From assembly GCA_034670265.1 (NCBI GenBank), contig JAXMNU010000002.1:1-64000 (forward strand): a DNA stretch of 64,000 nucleotides. The letters are read 5' to 3'. The stretch comes from Halomarinibacterium sp034670265 (GTDB lineage: Bacteria > Bacteroidota > Bacteroidia > Flavobacteriales > Flavobacteriaceae). The notes below the pieces were generated by a model. The model worked only from the letters and a program-made list of their open reading frames with translations. It made no database searches and was not told the DNA's origin. This document shows, piece by piece, positions 51,626 to 61,200 of this stretch. The translations under genes and the position numbers were made by a program. Position 1 is the first letter of the stretch, and every line of letters begins with the position of its first letter.

Positions 51626-52695
51626 AGATTGCTATTTATAATTTCACAAATATTTTTACAATCTTCCATCTGCAAATCATGACTTAAAGGTAGACACAAA
51701 ATAGTCTTGGAAATAGTTTCAGAGATTGGTAACGAGCTATAAGAAACATAGGGTAAAGTATTTAAAGATGGATAGAAATAACGCCTAGGTACTATCTTAT
51801 TTTTGTTTAATTCTGATTCAATTTTTAAAAGTACCTTTTCATTTTTGAAAACAATTGGATAATAACTATAATTCCAATCAGTTCCCTTTCTAATTTTCAT
51901 TTTTTTCAAAATAGAAAAATTCAATAGCGATTCATATAAGGCTACCACTTTCTTTCTGTGCTCAATTATTTGATTCATATACGGTAGAACACATAGTCCC
52001 ATAGCCGCTTGTAATTCACTCATTTTAGCATTAATTCCTAATCCTTTAAAATCAAGTGGTCCGTCGTGTCCAAATTTATGGCTGTATTCAAACTTTTTAA
52101 ACAATTCTGAATCTTTACAAAAAACCGCACCGCCTTCACCTGTATGAAAGAGCTTTGTGGCGTGAAAACTACAAGTACTCACATCACCATAATTAAATAT
52201 AGATTGGTTATTATAGTAAACACCAAAACAATGTGCTGCATCATAAATTACCCTTAGCTTATATTTTTGAGCAATGGTCTCTATAGCCTCAATATTGCAA
52301 GGATTTCCAAAAACATGAGTCGCCAAAATAGCTGTTGTATTATTATTGATTTTTTCTTCAATTAATTGCTCATTAATGGAAAAAGTGTCTGGATCAATAT
52401 CTACAAAAACTGGTGTACAATACTCCCAAATGATGGTTGCAGTAGTGGCAACATAACTAAATGGAGTCGTTATAACCTCCCCTCTATTTGCCAATAACCG
52501 TAAAGCTATTTGTAAAGGAACAGTTCCATTGCACATTAATAGAGTTTCTAGTGTACTTTGATCTTTCTTTATTTTTTGTTCTAACTCTTTAACTAATTCG
52601 CCCCGATTAGTTAACCATTCGTTTTTCCAAATGCGCTCTAGTTGGTGATGGTATTCTTCGATAGGTGGAAAAAAAGATTTTGTGACGTTTATCAT
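51622..52695 (-). CDS. PLP-dependent sugar aminotransferase 2 (VioA-like, DegT family)
   Basis: A 357-residue aminotransferase. The active-site segment SFHATKLFHTGEGGAVF (PLP Lys in HATK) is of the VioA/dTDP-4-amino-4,6-dideoxyglucose type, distinct from the PglE-like enzyme at 41.6-42.7 kb. It would make a second amino sugar, but no dedicated dTDP-sugar dehydratase is seen in the window. Coupled to the flippase and WbqC-like genes by 4-base overlaps. Confidence 0.85.
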   Translation of the reverse strand: MINVTKSFFPPIEEYHHQLERIWKNEWLTNRGELVKELEQKIKKDQSTLETLLMCNGTVPLQIALRLLANRGEVITTPFSYVATTATIIWEYCTPVFVDIDPDTFSINEQLIEEKINNNTTAILATHVFGNPCNIEAIETIAQKYKLRVIYDAAHCFGVYYNNQSIFNYGDVSTCSFHATKLFHTGEGGAVFCKDSELFKKFEYSHKFGHDGPLDFKGLGINAKMSELQAAMGLCVLPYMNQIIEHRKKVVALYESLLNFSILKKMKIRKGTDWNYSYYPIVFKNEKVLLKIESELNKNKIVPRRYFYPSLNTLPYVSYSSLPISETISKTILCLPLSHDLQMEDCKNICEIINSNL

Positions 52696-54131
52696 TTCTC
52701 AAAAATTAAGCTTCTCATTTTAAATAAAATTCTGTTTAAGAATAATTTTACCAATAACAGGTAAATCAAGACTCCCGTACTTCCCCAAATTAATAATCTC
52801 ATAAAGTCTGAAGAAAAGTAATTCTGAACATTTTGGTCCAAATACCATGAAAATCCAGCCACTAAGGCAGCAAGAAATACCAATGGGATTATGTCTTTTA
52901 ATTGCTCAAAAGAGCTATAACTTATAAACCTTCCAGTATAGTATGAATTAATAAAGAATGAGAAAGCCGATACTATAACCCCTCCCCAAAGTAAGGCAAT
53001 TATTCCAAATTGAAAGGTCACCAAAATAGTTAGGACACCTATGGTTTTTTTAACAACTTCCAACTTTAAAAACAAATCACTTCTCCCTTTAATCTTTAAG
53101 ATATTCAAATTATAAGCATTTAGCGGAAATAAGATACCTGCCCAACAAAGTATTTGAAAATATGGAACGGATGGCAACCATTTTTCAGTAAGTAGAAATC
53201 GTATAAGTGGTTCTGCCAATGCTGAAGCAATTAATAACAATGGAGCTACAAAAAAAATAACCAGTTGCATAATACTTTTATAAGCAGACTTTAGTTTCTT
53301 ATCATCATCTTGAATACTTGAAAATAGTGGAAAGGTAACTTTATTAAGGATGGTGCCTATATTTTGTACAGGAACTTGTTTTAAGGTATCGGCTCTTGTA
53401 AAAAATCCCAACTGACTAGTTCCAAAAACCCTTCCAATGATAACAGTATAACTGTTTTTATAAAAGGTTTCGATAAGCCCAGCAAGAGTTAATTTATAAC
53501 CATAATAAAAATGTTTTTTAAATATATTACATTCAAACTGAAGTGTAGGCTTCCACTTTCCAAAGAACCATAAAAGCAATGTATTTATTGATGCCTGCAC
53601 TAGCGCGCTTACTACCAAACTCCAAACCCCATAACCAGCATAGGCCATATAAATACCAACGAATCCTCCTAAAATAATTGAAGGGATTGAAATTTTAAAA
53701 AGCAGTTTAAAGGCTAAATGTTTTATTATCCTAATTTGCTGAATATTTCCCAAAGCATTAATAATAAAAACAAAAGAGTATACTCGAATAATATCAATAA
53801 GGATTTCCTCATTATAAAAAGCCGAAATAAAGGGCGCAGCAAAAAAGACGAGTAAATAAATAAACACACTTCCCAGTAAATTGAAATAAAAAACAGTAGA
53901 ATAATCAACAGTACCTAACTCCTTTGAACGTACAAGGGAAAGTGATAATCCAGAATCTGTAAGCGATTTACCAATAGCGATAAAGATTAAAATCATCCCA
54001 ATAATTCCGAAATCGCTTGGCAATAAAATACGAGCAAGAATTATTGATATAATAAAACTGATAGCTTGAATTCCTACCTGTTCAATACCAACCCAAAAAA
54101 AACTAGTTTTTAATTTCTTTTTTAAAGTCAT
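52692..54131 (-). CDS. Wzx-type oligosaccharide flippase (MOP superfamily)
   Basis: A 479-residue protein with 12-14 hydrophobic helices. The N-terminal SFFWVGIEQVGIQAISFIISIILARILLPSDFG pattern is typical of WzxC-like lipopolysaccharide/exopolysaccharide flippases. It should move the lipid-linked repeat unit across the inner membrane for Wzy-type polymerisation. Confidence 0.9.
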   Translation of the reverse strand: MTLKKKLKTSFFWVGIEQVGIQAISFIISIILARILLPSDFGIIGMILIFIAIGKSLTDSGLSLSLVRSKELGTVDYSTVFYFNLLGSVFIYLLVFFAAPFISAFYNEEILIDIIRVYSFVFIINALGNIQQIRIIKHLAFKLLFKISIPSIILGGFVGIYMAYAGYGVWSLVVSALVQASINTLLLWFFGKWKPTLQFECNIFKKHFYYGYKLTLAGLIETFYKNSYTVIIGRVFGTSQLGFFTRADTLKQVPVQNIGTILNKVTFPLFSSIQDDDKKLKSAYKSIMQLVIFFVAPLLLIASALAEPLIRFLLTEKWLPSVPYFQILCWAGILFPLNAYNLNILKIKGRSDLFLKLEVVKKTIGVLTILVTFQFGIIALLWGGVIVSAFSFFINSYYTGRFISYSSFEQLKDIIPLVFLAALVAGFSWYLDQNVQNYFSSDFMRLLIWGSTGVLIYLLLVKLFLNRILFKMRSLIFEK

Positions 54132-54165
54132 TATTATAATATAAACAGATAGCCCTCGTGATATT

Positions 54166-55422
54166 TTATAAAATCATCCCTGCCGCTACTGTTTCATGAG
54201 TAGCATCGTCAATTAGCACAAAACTTCCTGTAATTCTGTTATCACGATATTCATCAATCATTAAAGGGCGGGTAGTTCTAATTTTAATACGAGCAATATC
54301 ATTCATTTTCAGCTCTTTATCCTCTTCCTCTCGGTTATATGTATTAATATCAATTTTATACATAACATCTTGTATCATGGCTTTTTGCTCATTGGAAGTA
54401 TGCAAAATGGTGTACTTTGCTCTGGGACGGGCAGGTTGATTATGTAACCAACAAAGCATCGCACTAAACTCCTGAAGTGGCTGTGGTTTATTATTGGTTT
54501 TAACAATCATATCTCCACGGCTTATGTCGATATCGTCTTCTAATGTAATTGAAACAGACATAGGAGCAAAAGCTTCCTCTAGAGAGCCATCAAACGTATC
54601 GACCGACTTTATCTTTGAGGTAAATCCAGAGGGTAATACAGTAACATCATCACCCGGTCTAAATATTCCGCTAGCAACTCTACCAGCGTATCCTCTATAA
54701 TCGATAAATCCTTCTCTTTGAGGTCGTAACACCGTTTGCACAGGAAAACGAGCGTCAATTTTATTAATATCACTACTAATATGAATGTGCTCCAAAGTAT
54801 GTAATAATGGTGCTCCTTGGAACCATGGCATATTTTCACTTCGGTTTACCACATTGTCACCATCCAAAGCGCTAATGGGTAAAAACCGAACATCTTTCAC
54901 ATATAATTTTGAAGAAAATTCTTCAAATTGAGCGATGATTTTTTCATACACTTCTTCCGAATAATCCACCAAATCCATTTTGTTAACACAAACAATCACG
55001 TGCGGAATTTGAAGTAATGAGGCGATAAACGCATGTCTCTTAGTTTGCTCAATAACACCATTTCTGGCATCGATTAAAATCAACGCTGCATTCGCCGTCG
55101 AAGCACCCGTAACCATATTTCGAGTGTACTGAATATGTCCAGGTGTATCTGCAATAATAAACTTGCGTTTGGGTGTTGTAAAGTACCTATATGCTACGTC
55201 AATCGTAATTCCTTGCTCACGTTCGTCTTTTAAACCATCTGTAAATAATGCCAGATCTACTCCGTCATGACCTTTTCGTTTACTCGTATTCTCTACAGCT
55301 TCCAGTTGATCTTCAAAAATAGCTTTCGAATCATATAACAGCCTCCCTATCAAAGTGCTTTTACCATCATCAACACTCCCGGCAGTTGTAAATCGTAATA
55401 ATTGATTAGTATCTAATTGCAT
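54166..55422 (-). CDS. cysN: Sulfate adenylyltransferase subunit 1 (GTPase)
   Basis: A 418-residue EF-Tu-like GTPase that drives the CysD-catalysed formation of adenylyl sulfate. Motifs: AGSVDDGKST (G1), ADTPGHIQYTRNM (G3), NKMDLVD (G4). The ATG at 55422 starts MQLDTNQLLRFTTAG; the open frame runs 27 codons further upstream into the cysD end, without support. Lies 10 bases after cysD. In this locus it probably feeds PAPS synthesis rather than only cysteine. Confidence 0.95.
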   Translation of the reverse strand: MQLDTNQLLRFTTAGSVDDGKSTLIGRLLYDSKAIFEDQLEAVENTSKRKGHDGVDLALFTDGLKDEREQGITIDVAYRYFTTPKRKFIIADTPGHIQYTRNMVTGASTANAALILIDARNGVIEQTKRHAFIASLLQIPHVIVCVNKMDLVDYSEEVYEKIIAQFEEFSSKLYVKDVRFLPISALDGDNVVNRSENMPWFQGAPLLHTLEHIHISSDINKIDARFPVQTVLRPQREGFIDYRGYAGRVASGIFRPGDDVTVLPSGFTSKIKSVDTFDGSLEEAFAPMSVSITLEDDIDISRGDMIVKTNNKPQPLQEFSAMLCWLHNQPARPRAKYTILHTSNEQKAMIQDVMYKIDINTYNREEEDKELKMNDIARIKIRTTRPLMIDEYRDNRITGSFVLIDDATHETVAAGMIL

Positions 55423-55432
55423 TGTTTTTTCT

Positions 55433-56338
55433 TTAAAAATAACCTTGTCGTTTTCTGTCTTCCATCGACGTCTCACTACGCTTATCATCACTTCTATTAC
55501 CACGTTCGGTTTGTTTCATTGCCGAAACTTCCATCACTATTTTTTCTAAAGTATCTGCATCGCTTTCTATGCCCCCAGTAATAGTAATATCACCAAGAGT
55601 TCTAAACCTTATTTTCTTTTTATGTACTTCTTCACCTTCTTCCAATTTTAAATGGTCTGAAACTGGAATCCAAGAATTGCTCCGCCACACAACCTCTCTT
55701 TCGTGAGCAAAATACAATGAAGGAATTGAAATGTTTTCTCTAAGAATATAATTCCAAACATCCATTTCGGTCCAATTGCTTATGGGAAATGCTCTAAAAT
55801 GTTCTCCTTCAAAATGTTTTCCATTTAGGATATTCCATAATTCTGGTCGTTGATTTTTTGGATCCCATTGCCCAAAATCATCTCTATGTGAAAAGAAACG
55901 CTCTTTAGCTCGCGCTTTTTCTTCGTCACGTCTTCCACCCCCAATGGCACAATCTATTTTATTATCTTCAATGGCGTCTAAAAGTGTGGTAATCTGAAGT
56001 GCATTTCGCGTGGCATTTTTACCTCGTTCTTCAGCTACTCGCCCCTTGTCTATAGATTCTTGAACAGAGCCTACAATAAGTTGTACACCAAATTCTTTTA
56101 TTAAATCATCTCTAAACTGAATGGTTTCAGGGAAATTATGCCCTGTATCTACATGCATTAGCGGAAAAGGAATTTTTGAAGGATAGAAGGCTTTTTTGGC
56201 TAAATGTGTTACCAAAATAGAGTCTTTTCCTCCCGAAAAAAGAATTACTGGATTCTGAAATTGTGCCCATACTTCTCTTAAAATATAAATGGCTTCAGAT
56301 TCGAGCTCGTCTAAATAATTTAAATAATACTTACTCAT
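55433..56338 (-). CDS. cysD: Sulfate adenylyltransferase subunit 2
   Basis: A 301-residue ATP-PP-loop enzyme with LFSGGKDSILVTHLA, LMHVDTGHNFPE and GGGRRDEEKARAKERFFS. It makes adenylyl sulfate from ATP and sulfate with CysN. The C-terminal RQGYF is conserved. Overlaps the cysC stop by 8 bases. Confidence 0.96.
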   Translation of the reverse strand: MSKYYLNYLDELESEAIYILREVWAQFQNPVILFSGGKDSILVTHLAKKAFYPSKIPFPLMHVDTGHNFPETIQFRDDLIKEFGVQLIVGSVQESIDKGRVAEERGKNATRNALQITTLLDAIEDNKIDCAIGGGRRDEEKARAKERFFSHRDDFGQWDPKNQRPELWNILNGKHFEGEHFRAFPISNWTEMDVWNYILRENISIPSLYFAHEREVVWRSNSWIPVSDHLKLEEGEEVHKKKIRFRTLGDITITGGIESDADTLEKIVMEVSAMKQTERGNRSDDKRSETSMEDRKRQGYF

Positions 56339-56930
56339 GCTTCAAATGTAATTTATTCGCTATGGCTTTAAAAATAATCGCAACAGATTCTTCTAGAGAA
56401 ACTATGCTAGTATCAATTTCAATATCTGGGTTTTCTGGAGCTTCGTAAGGCGCATTCACTCCTGTAAAATCTTTAATCTCCCCTGCTCTAGCTTTGGCAT
56501 ACAAACCTTTAACATCTCGTTTCTCACATTCCTCAATTGGAGTATTCACAAAAACTTCAACAAAATTCTCCTTTCCAACAATGGTCTTTACATTTTCGCG
56601 GTCTTTTCTGTAGGGAGAAACAAAGGCAGAAAGTACTATTAAACCAGCATCAATCATTAAATGTGCAACTTCGGCAATACGGCGAATGTTTTCTGTTCTA
56701 TCTTCTGGGGAAAAAGAAAGATTGTTGTTAAGCCCTTTACGCACATTATCACCATCCAAAATATAGGTATGAAAGCCTTTTACTAGTAAAGCTTTCTCTA
56801 ACGCGTTGGCAATAGTAGATTTTCCAGAGCCCGAAAGTCCTGTAAACCAAATCACAAATGAATTGTGCTTTTTTTGAAGGTTTCTATCTTTTTGGGTAAC
56901 CTGAAAATTATGTGGAATGATATTACTCAT
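56331..56930 (-). CDS. cysC: Adenylyl-sulfate kinase
   Basis: A 199-residue P-loop kinase with WFTGLSGSGKSTIANALE, LDGDNVRKGLNNNL and FVSPYRKDRENVK. It phosphorylates APS to PAPS, the sulfate donor for the two sulfotransferases encoded 5-9 kb downstream. Overlaps neighbouring genes by 8 bases on both sides. Confidence 0.96.
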   Translation of the reverse strand: MSNIIPHNFQVTQKDRNLQKKHNSFVIWFTGLSGSGKSTIANALEKALLVKGFHTYILDGDNVRKGLNNNLSFSPEDRTENIRRIAEVAHLMIDAGLIVLSAFVSPYRKDRENVKTIVGKENFVEVFVNTPIEECEKRDVKGLYAKARAGEIKDFTGVNAPYEAPENPDIEIDTSIVSLEESVAIIFKAIANKLHLKHE

Positions 56931-57375
56931 TTGTTTGGTTTTGTGCTTTTCTCATTCTTCTTTTTTCCAATCCAAAATCAATTTTATACCAAGCTCGTTC
57001 GTGAAGGTAATATAAAATCATCTTTGTAATTAATTCTGCAAATCCAATTTTTAAACCTATAAATGGGTTTCCAGAAATAATCCATGAAATTATCATAGTG
57101 TCTGTGGTACCCACAGCCCTCCAAGTAACTGTTTTTGCTAAGTGCCTTTTCCTGCTTTCGAGAACGATACCACTTTTACTTAAATTAATCTTAAACCAAA
57201 CTCTTTCATGCAAGTAATACAAAAACATTTTGGTAATGACTTCAGCTAATCCAATTTTAACACCCGTAAGCGCATTTCCTGTAATTAACCAAGATAGTAA
57301 GATCGTATCAAGGGTACCCAAGATTCTCCAAGTAATCGCCTTTACAATATGTCTCGCATGGGAGTTGGCTTTCAT
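56923..57375 (-). CDS. Duplicated DUF2061 membrane protein in the PAPS operon
   Basis: A 150-residue protein made of two similar DUF2061 units (residues about 5-64 and 76-135). Each has KxxTWRxxGTxDTxxxSWxIxGN and an ITKMxLYYLHERxWxKI end, with two short hydrophobic helices per unit. Position between cysC and cysQ, with 4-8 base overlaps, suggests a role in sulfate or PAPS metabolism, perhaps transport of sulfate. The family function is not established. Confidence 0.85.
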   Translation of the reverse strand: MKANSHARHIVKAITWRILGTLDTILLSWLITGNALTGVKIGLAEVITKMFLYYLHERVWFKINLSKSGIVLESRKRHLAKTVTWRAVGTTDTMIISWIISGNPFIGLKIGFAELITKMILYYLHERAWYKIDFGLEKRRMRKAQNQTNE

Positions 57376-58160
57376 GATACTTTAACCAAAAAATGTGGAT
57401 TGAGTAAATTCTCTTTATTGTAACGAAGTGGTTGTTGCGTATTTTGATCTATAACTGAAACTCCCGTAGCCTCGCAAATAGCTTGTCCTGCTGCGGTATC
57501 CCATTCCATGGTTGGAGCAAATCGTGGATAGACGTGTGCATTTCCTTCGGCAACCAAACAAAATTTTAAGGAACTTCCTTTCGAAACTATTTCAACTTTA
57601 TTGTGTTTTTCTACTGCAGAAATATACTCTTTTGTAGCATCGTTTAAATGGGAACGACTCCCCACAATTTTTATCGGTTCTGTATATGACAATGGTTGAA
57701 GAATTTTAGAATTTTCAGTAATAAAACTGAAAGATTCATCTTCAAAAATTGTTATTTTAAAAGCTTTTGAAAGCCCTTCGGTAGTATAATACAATTCTTT
57801 TGTCACTGGTACATATATAACTCCCAAGCTAGGATTGCCATTTTTGACTAAAGCAATATTGACGGTAAATTCCCCATTCCGCTTCACAAATTCTTTGGTG
57901 CCATCAAGTGGGTCAACTATCCAACAGGCACTCCAATCTTTTCTTTCTGAAAATTGGATTTGCTTGTTTTCTTCACTAATTATTGGAATGCCTGTTTTTT
58001 CTAAATAAGAATTAATAACATCGTTCGCATTTTTATCTGCCAGAGTTAGTGGAGAGGCATCGTTCTTTACCTCAACAGAAAAATTAGTATCGTAAATTTT
58101 TAGAATTTCTTTTCCAGCTTCAATAGTAGCTATGATGGCAATTTCTAGGTTAGATTTCAT
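57372..58160 (-). CDS. cysQ: 3'(2'),5'-bisphosphate nucleotidase CysQ
   Basis: A 262-residue inositol-monophosphatase-like enzyme that removes the by-product 3'-phosphoadenosine 5'-phosphate left by sulfotransfer. Motifs: ISEENKQ, WIVDPLDGTKEFV and EWDTAAGQAI. First gene of the polysaccharide/PAPS operon. The ATG at 58160 fits the promoter at 58177-58184; the open frame begins earlier at 58187, overlapping that promoter. Confidence 0.95.
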   Translation of the reverse strand: MKSNLEIAIIATIEAGKEILKIYDTNFSVEVKNDASPLTLADKNANDVINSYLEKTGIPIISEENKQIQFSERKDWSACWIVDPLDGTKEFVKRNGEFTVNIALVKNGNPSLGVIYVPVTKELYYTTEGLSKAFKITIFEDESFSFITENSKILQPLSYTEPIKIVGSRSHLNDATKEYISAVEKHNKVEIVSKGSSLKFCLVAEGNAHVYPRFAPTMEWDTAAGQAICEATGVSVIDQNTQQPLRYNKENLLNPHFLVKVS

Positions 58161-58176
58161 TGGGATTATTAAGCGG

Positions 58177-58184
58177 CAAAGGTA
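58177..58184 (-). promoter_or_regulatory. -7 element (TACCTTTG) at the head of the sulfation/polysaccharide operon
   Basis: The minus strand reads TACCTTTG, a perfect TAnnTTTG match 17 bases before the cysQ ATG. From here to 35.0 kb every gene is on the minus strand with small or negative gaps, so one very long transcript is possible, with an extra start at 41.57 kb. Confidence 0.6.
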
Positions 58185-58228
58185 CAATAAATAACAAAAA
58201 AAGTAGAATGATTTATCCTTTTATAGGA

Positions 58229-61200
58229 TTATAAACTTATCCCAAATAAGAAGGAAAATCGCAATCCATCAACACTATTAAATATTCCAAATTGTCCAGA
58301 AATGGCATCAACAGCATTCAAATTAATACCACCACCATAACTATTGTGCCAAGTATTGGATTCTTCCCCATCTACCCAAACACGTCCGTAATCAAATCCA
58401 CCAAAAACACCTAATTTTAGGGGAAGAAGCCCAGTTTTAAAGCTTTTAAGTTGGTATTTTAGGTCTCCGTTAAACGCTAAAGCTCTTTCACCACTAAAGC
58501 GTTGCTGTCTAAAACCTCTAAGACCAGTGTTAGCTCCCAATACTGCTGCTTGAAAGAACTCAAATTTATCACCAATATTAAACTGACCTTGAGCCTGTGT
58601 TCTTAGTACTAACTTTCTATCTCTTGTTAAACTATTAAAAAATTCTAAGGAAGGATTCACAAATCCATAGGTGCGTTCGGTATCATCTACATTCATTCTA
58701 ACACCTGTCTTTAAATCAAAAAACATCCCTCGGGTTGGATTTATGGCCGTATCGTAACCAGCATAAGAATAATCAAAATTTAAAACACTGAAAATCATGC
58801 GTTCATCAAGCTGTATCCTATTCGAAAACTCTTCTGTGATAAACCGATTTTCTGTAGCCTCCACTTCTACACTTTCAACTCCTCCGTTGATTTCAATCCT
58901 GCTACCGTAGTGTCCATTCTTCACAACCCCAATTTTTCCAGTTCTAATAGCCGTTTTTACTCGATTATAGTCTAAACCTAAGTCATCATCAAAATTTCCA
59001 GTATTGTTTCCGTATCCAAAAAAGTTTTGTGTAAAGTTTTCAGAAGTAAGCCTTCCACCAGCTATAATATTCCAGGTATCAAACAAGGTAGAAAATTCTC
59101 CTTCATAATAAATTTCAAAACCTTCAGTAGCATAATAATAACTACCTCCAAAATTATGTTTGGTCTGGAAAGGATCATTTTTAAACCCCTTTATCATCAT
59201 AGAGAGGTTAAGTCCCATCTTGATACCGTCATCCGGATTAGCCCCAATCGAAGGCAAAATAGAGGTTGTTTTATCGATGTATTTGTCATACTGATAGATG
59301 TTAAAACGGTAATTGTCTTTAAATTTAAAATCTGCACTTCCAGGTTTTGCAATGGTATTCTTTTTCGTTTTGTGATCATAAATCTTTACACGACGTCCAC
59401 TTTCTACTGTATAAGTATCGTTATTTTGACCTCCAATTACTCGAACAAGTGTTGGGTTATTTCCATACCCTTCAACTAAAAATTTATCATCATCATCCAG
59501 TCCATATACCCAAATTTCTTTCGTTTCTTTACTCTTAATCACACGTTTTTTAAATGGTTTTTGCACTACTCCATCTTTTATTCTAGCTACTGATACTGTG
59601 GTGGTGTTTTCTCCTCTAGTAATTGTTATGTGATCATCTTTATCGGTTGCAGTAATAATGACAAGGTCATCTAAGTAATCGTAATAGCGAGACGCAATAT
59701 CTCGAAGATACCCTCTACGTTCTTTTAATTTTTCTTTTATTGAATTTGCAGTGTCGTCCTGAACTTCTATTGGCAAATTTTTGAAAGCACTATCTATTAT
59801 TTCATCTGTTAGATTTTCCTGAATAAATTCAGCTTGTGTAAGCCAAACCTCCTTTGAAGAATTTTGCGTAAACGTTCTATCTATTTTAATTCCAGCAAGG
59901 TTTATGTATTTAATGTTCTTTAACTCTCCATCAAACTCCTGAAACTGCTTCGTGGCTGGAATGATTGTTTTTAAGATATCAAAAAGGGCGCCATCGAAAT
60001 TTGAAAATACTTGGTCTCTGTCTCGAGGTATAGGCTTGTAGATTTTTTTATCATCCGAAATATCAAACCGAGACCAACGCCATTGATCTTGATGTCGATC
60101 CCAGTCCCCTACTAACATATCAAACAACCTTGCTTTAATAAAAGCTGGTTCGTCTATTTGATACTTTTCATCTTTTCGAAGGTTCTCTAACACATCACTT
60201 GTACTTTCGATGGCATCTGGATTTCCAAAGGATTCAACATCTAAAAACCCATCATCTGGGCGTTCCTCCATAATGTAAAGTTCATCACCAAACTCTTCAT
60301 TGTATTTACCTAATGCTTTGTGTTTTGGCATATAAAATAAAAAAGGGTTGGTGTGATACAAATCAATAGCATCAGACAAGTCTCCAATTACAAAAGCTGC
60401 ATACGGATGACTGGAAGTGTAAAAATCTTGTATAAAATCTTCTGTAAGTGTTTCTCTAAAATCGTCTTGAATATAGGTGTCCTTAAAAGCAACGGTTTGT
60501 AAAAACTGCACCGCACTTTTTTTAACAGCTCGCAACGCAAAATTTCTACCTTTTGAGTCATTTAACCGAAGAGACCTTGTTTGATGTCCACCTCCCTTGC
60601 GCTCAATTATCATTCCACCATACAAAGTGTCAAGGGTTGCTACTGGAACTTTAATGCTGGTACCATAAATATTGCGATAATGGTCTCCCCAAAACCAAGA
60701 GTATGCTTCAGATTTATCTGTATCCTCTTTTTTGTATGCTGAAACTTCTCGCTCAGCACCAAACTCATTAGCAAGTAGGGAAGTATCATATTCTTTAGGC
60801 TTTGAATGTACTTCGGTAGAAAAAAGAAGTGTAGGTATTTTATTTTCAGCGCCATAAAATTTAACAACTGAAGACCCATCATCAAATACATCTAGCACAG
60901 CAAATCCCCTTCTTCCAGATACAAATTGTGCCCCTTTTCCAAGGTTTACAGGCGCTTCTTTACTTCCAGAGCCTGAAACTATCTGTTTAATACCTTGATT
61001 TTCTATATACTGAAGCGTGTGCTCATGACCAGAAGCAAATATTACCCGATCACTATCTGTCGCTAACGTAATTATCCTGTTCATTAACTCATTATACCTA
61101 TTGTTATAACGATCTTGTGGAGACACTCCTCCCTGCGAACGAACTTGAGTAATGAGACTTGCTAAAATGGGCACTGGTATTTTATTACCACTGGCAAAAA

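Noticed and set aside
59027..59479. 150-codon plus-strand frame inside the fusion protein gene
   Set aside because: No promoter, signal or family, and it is fully inside a conserved coding region on the other strand.
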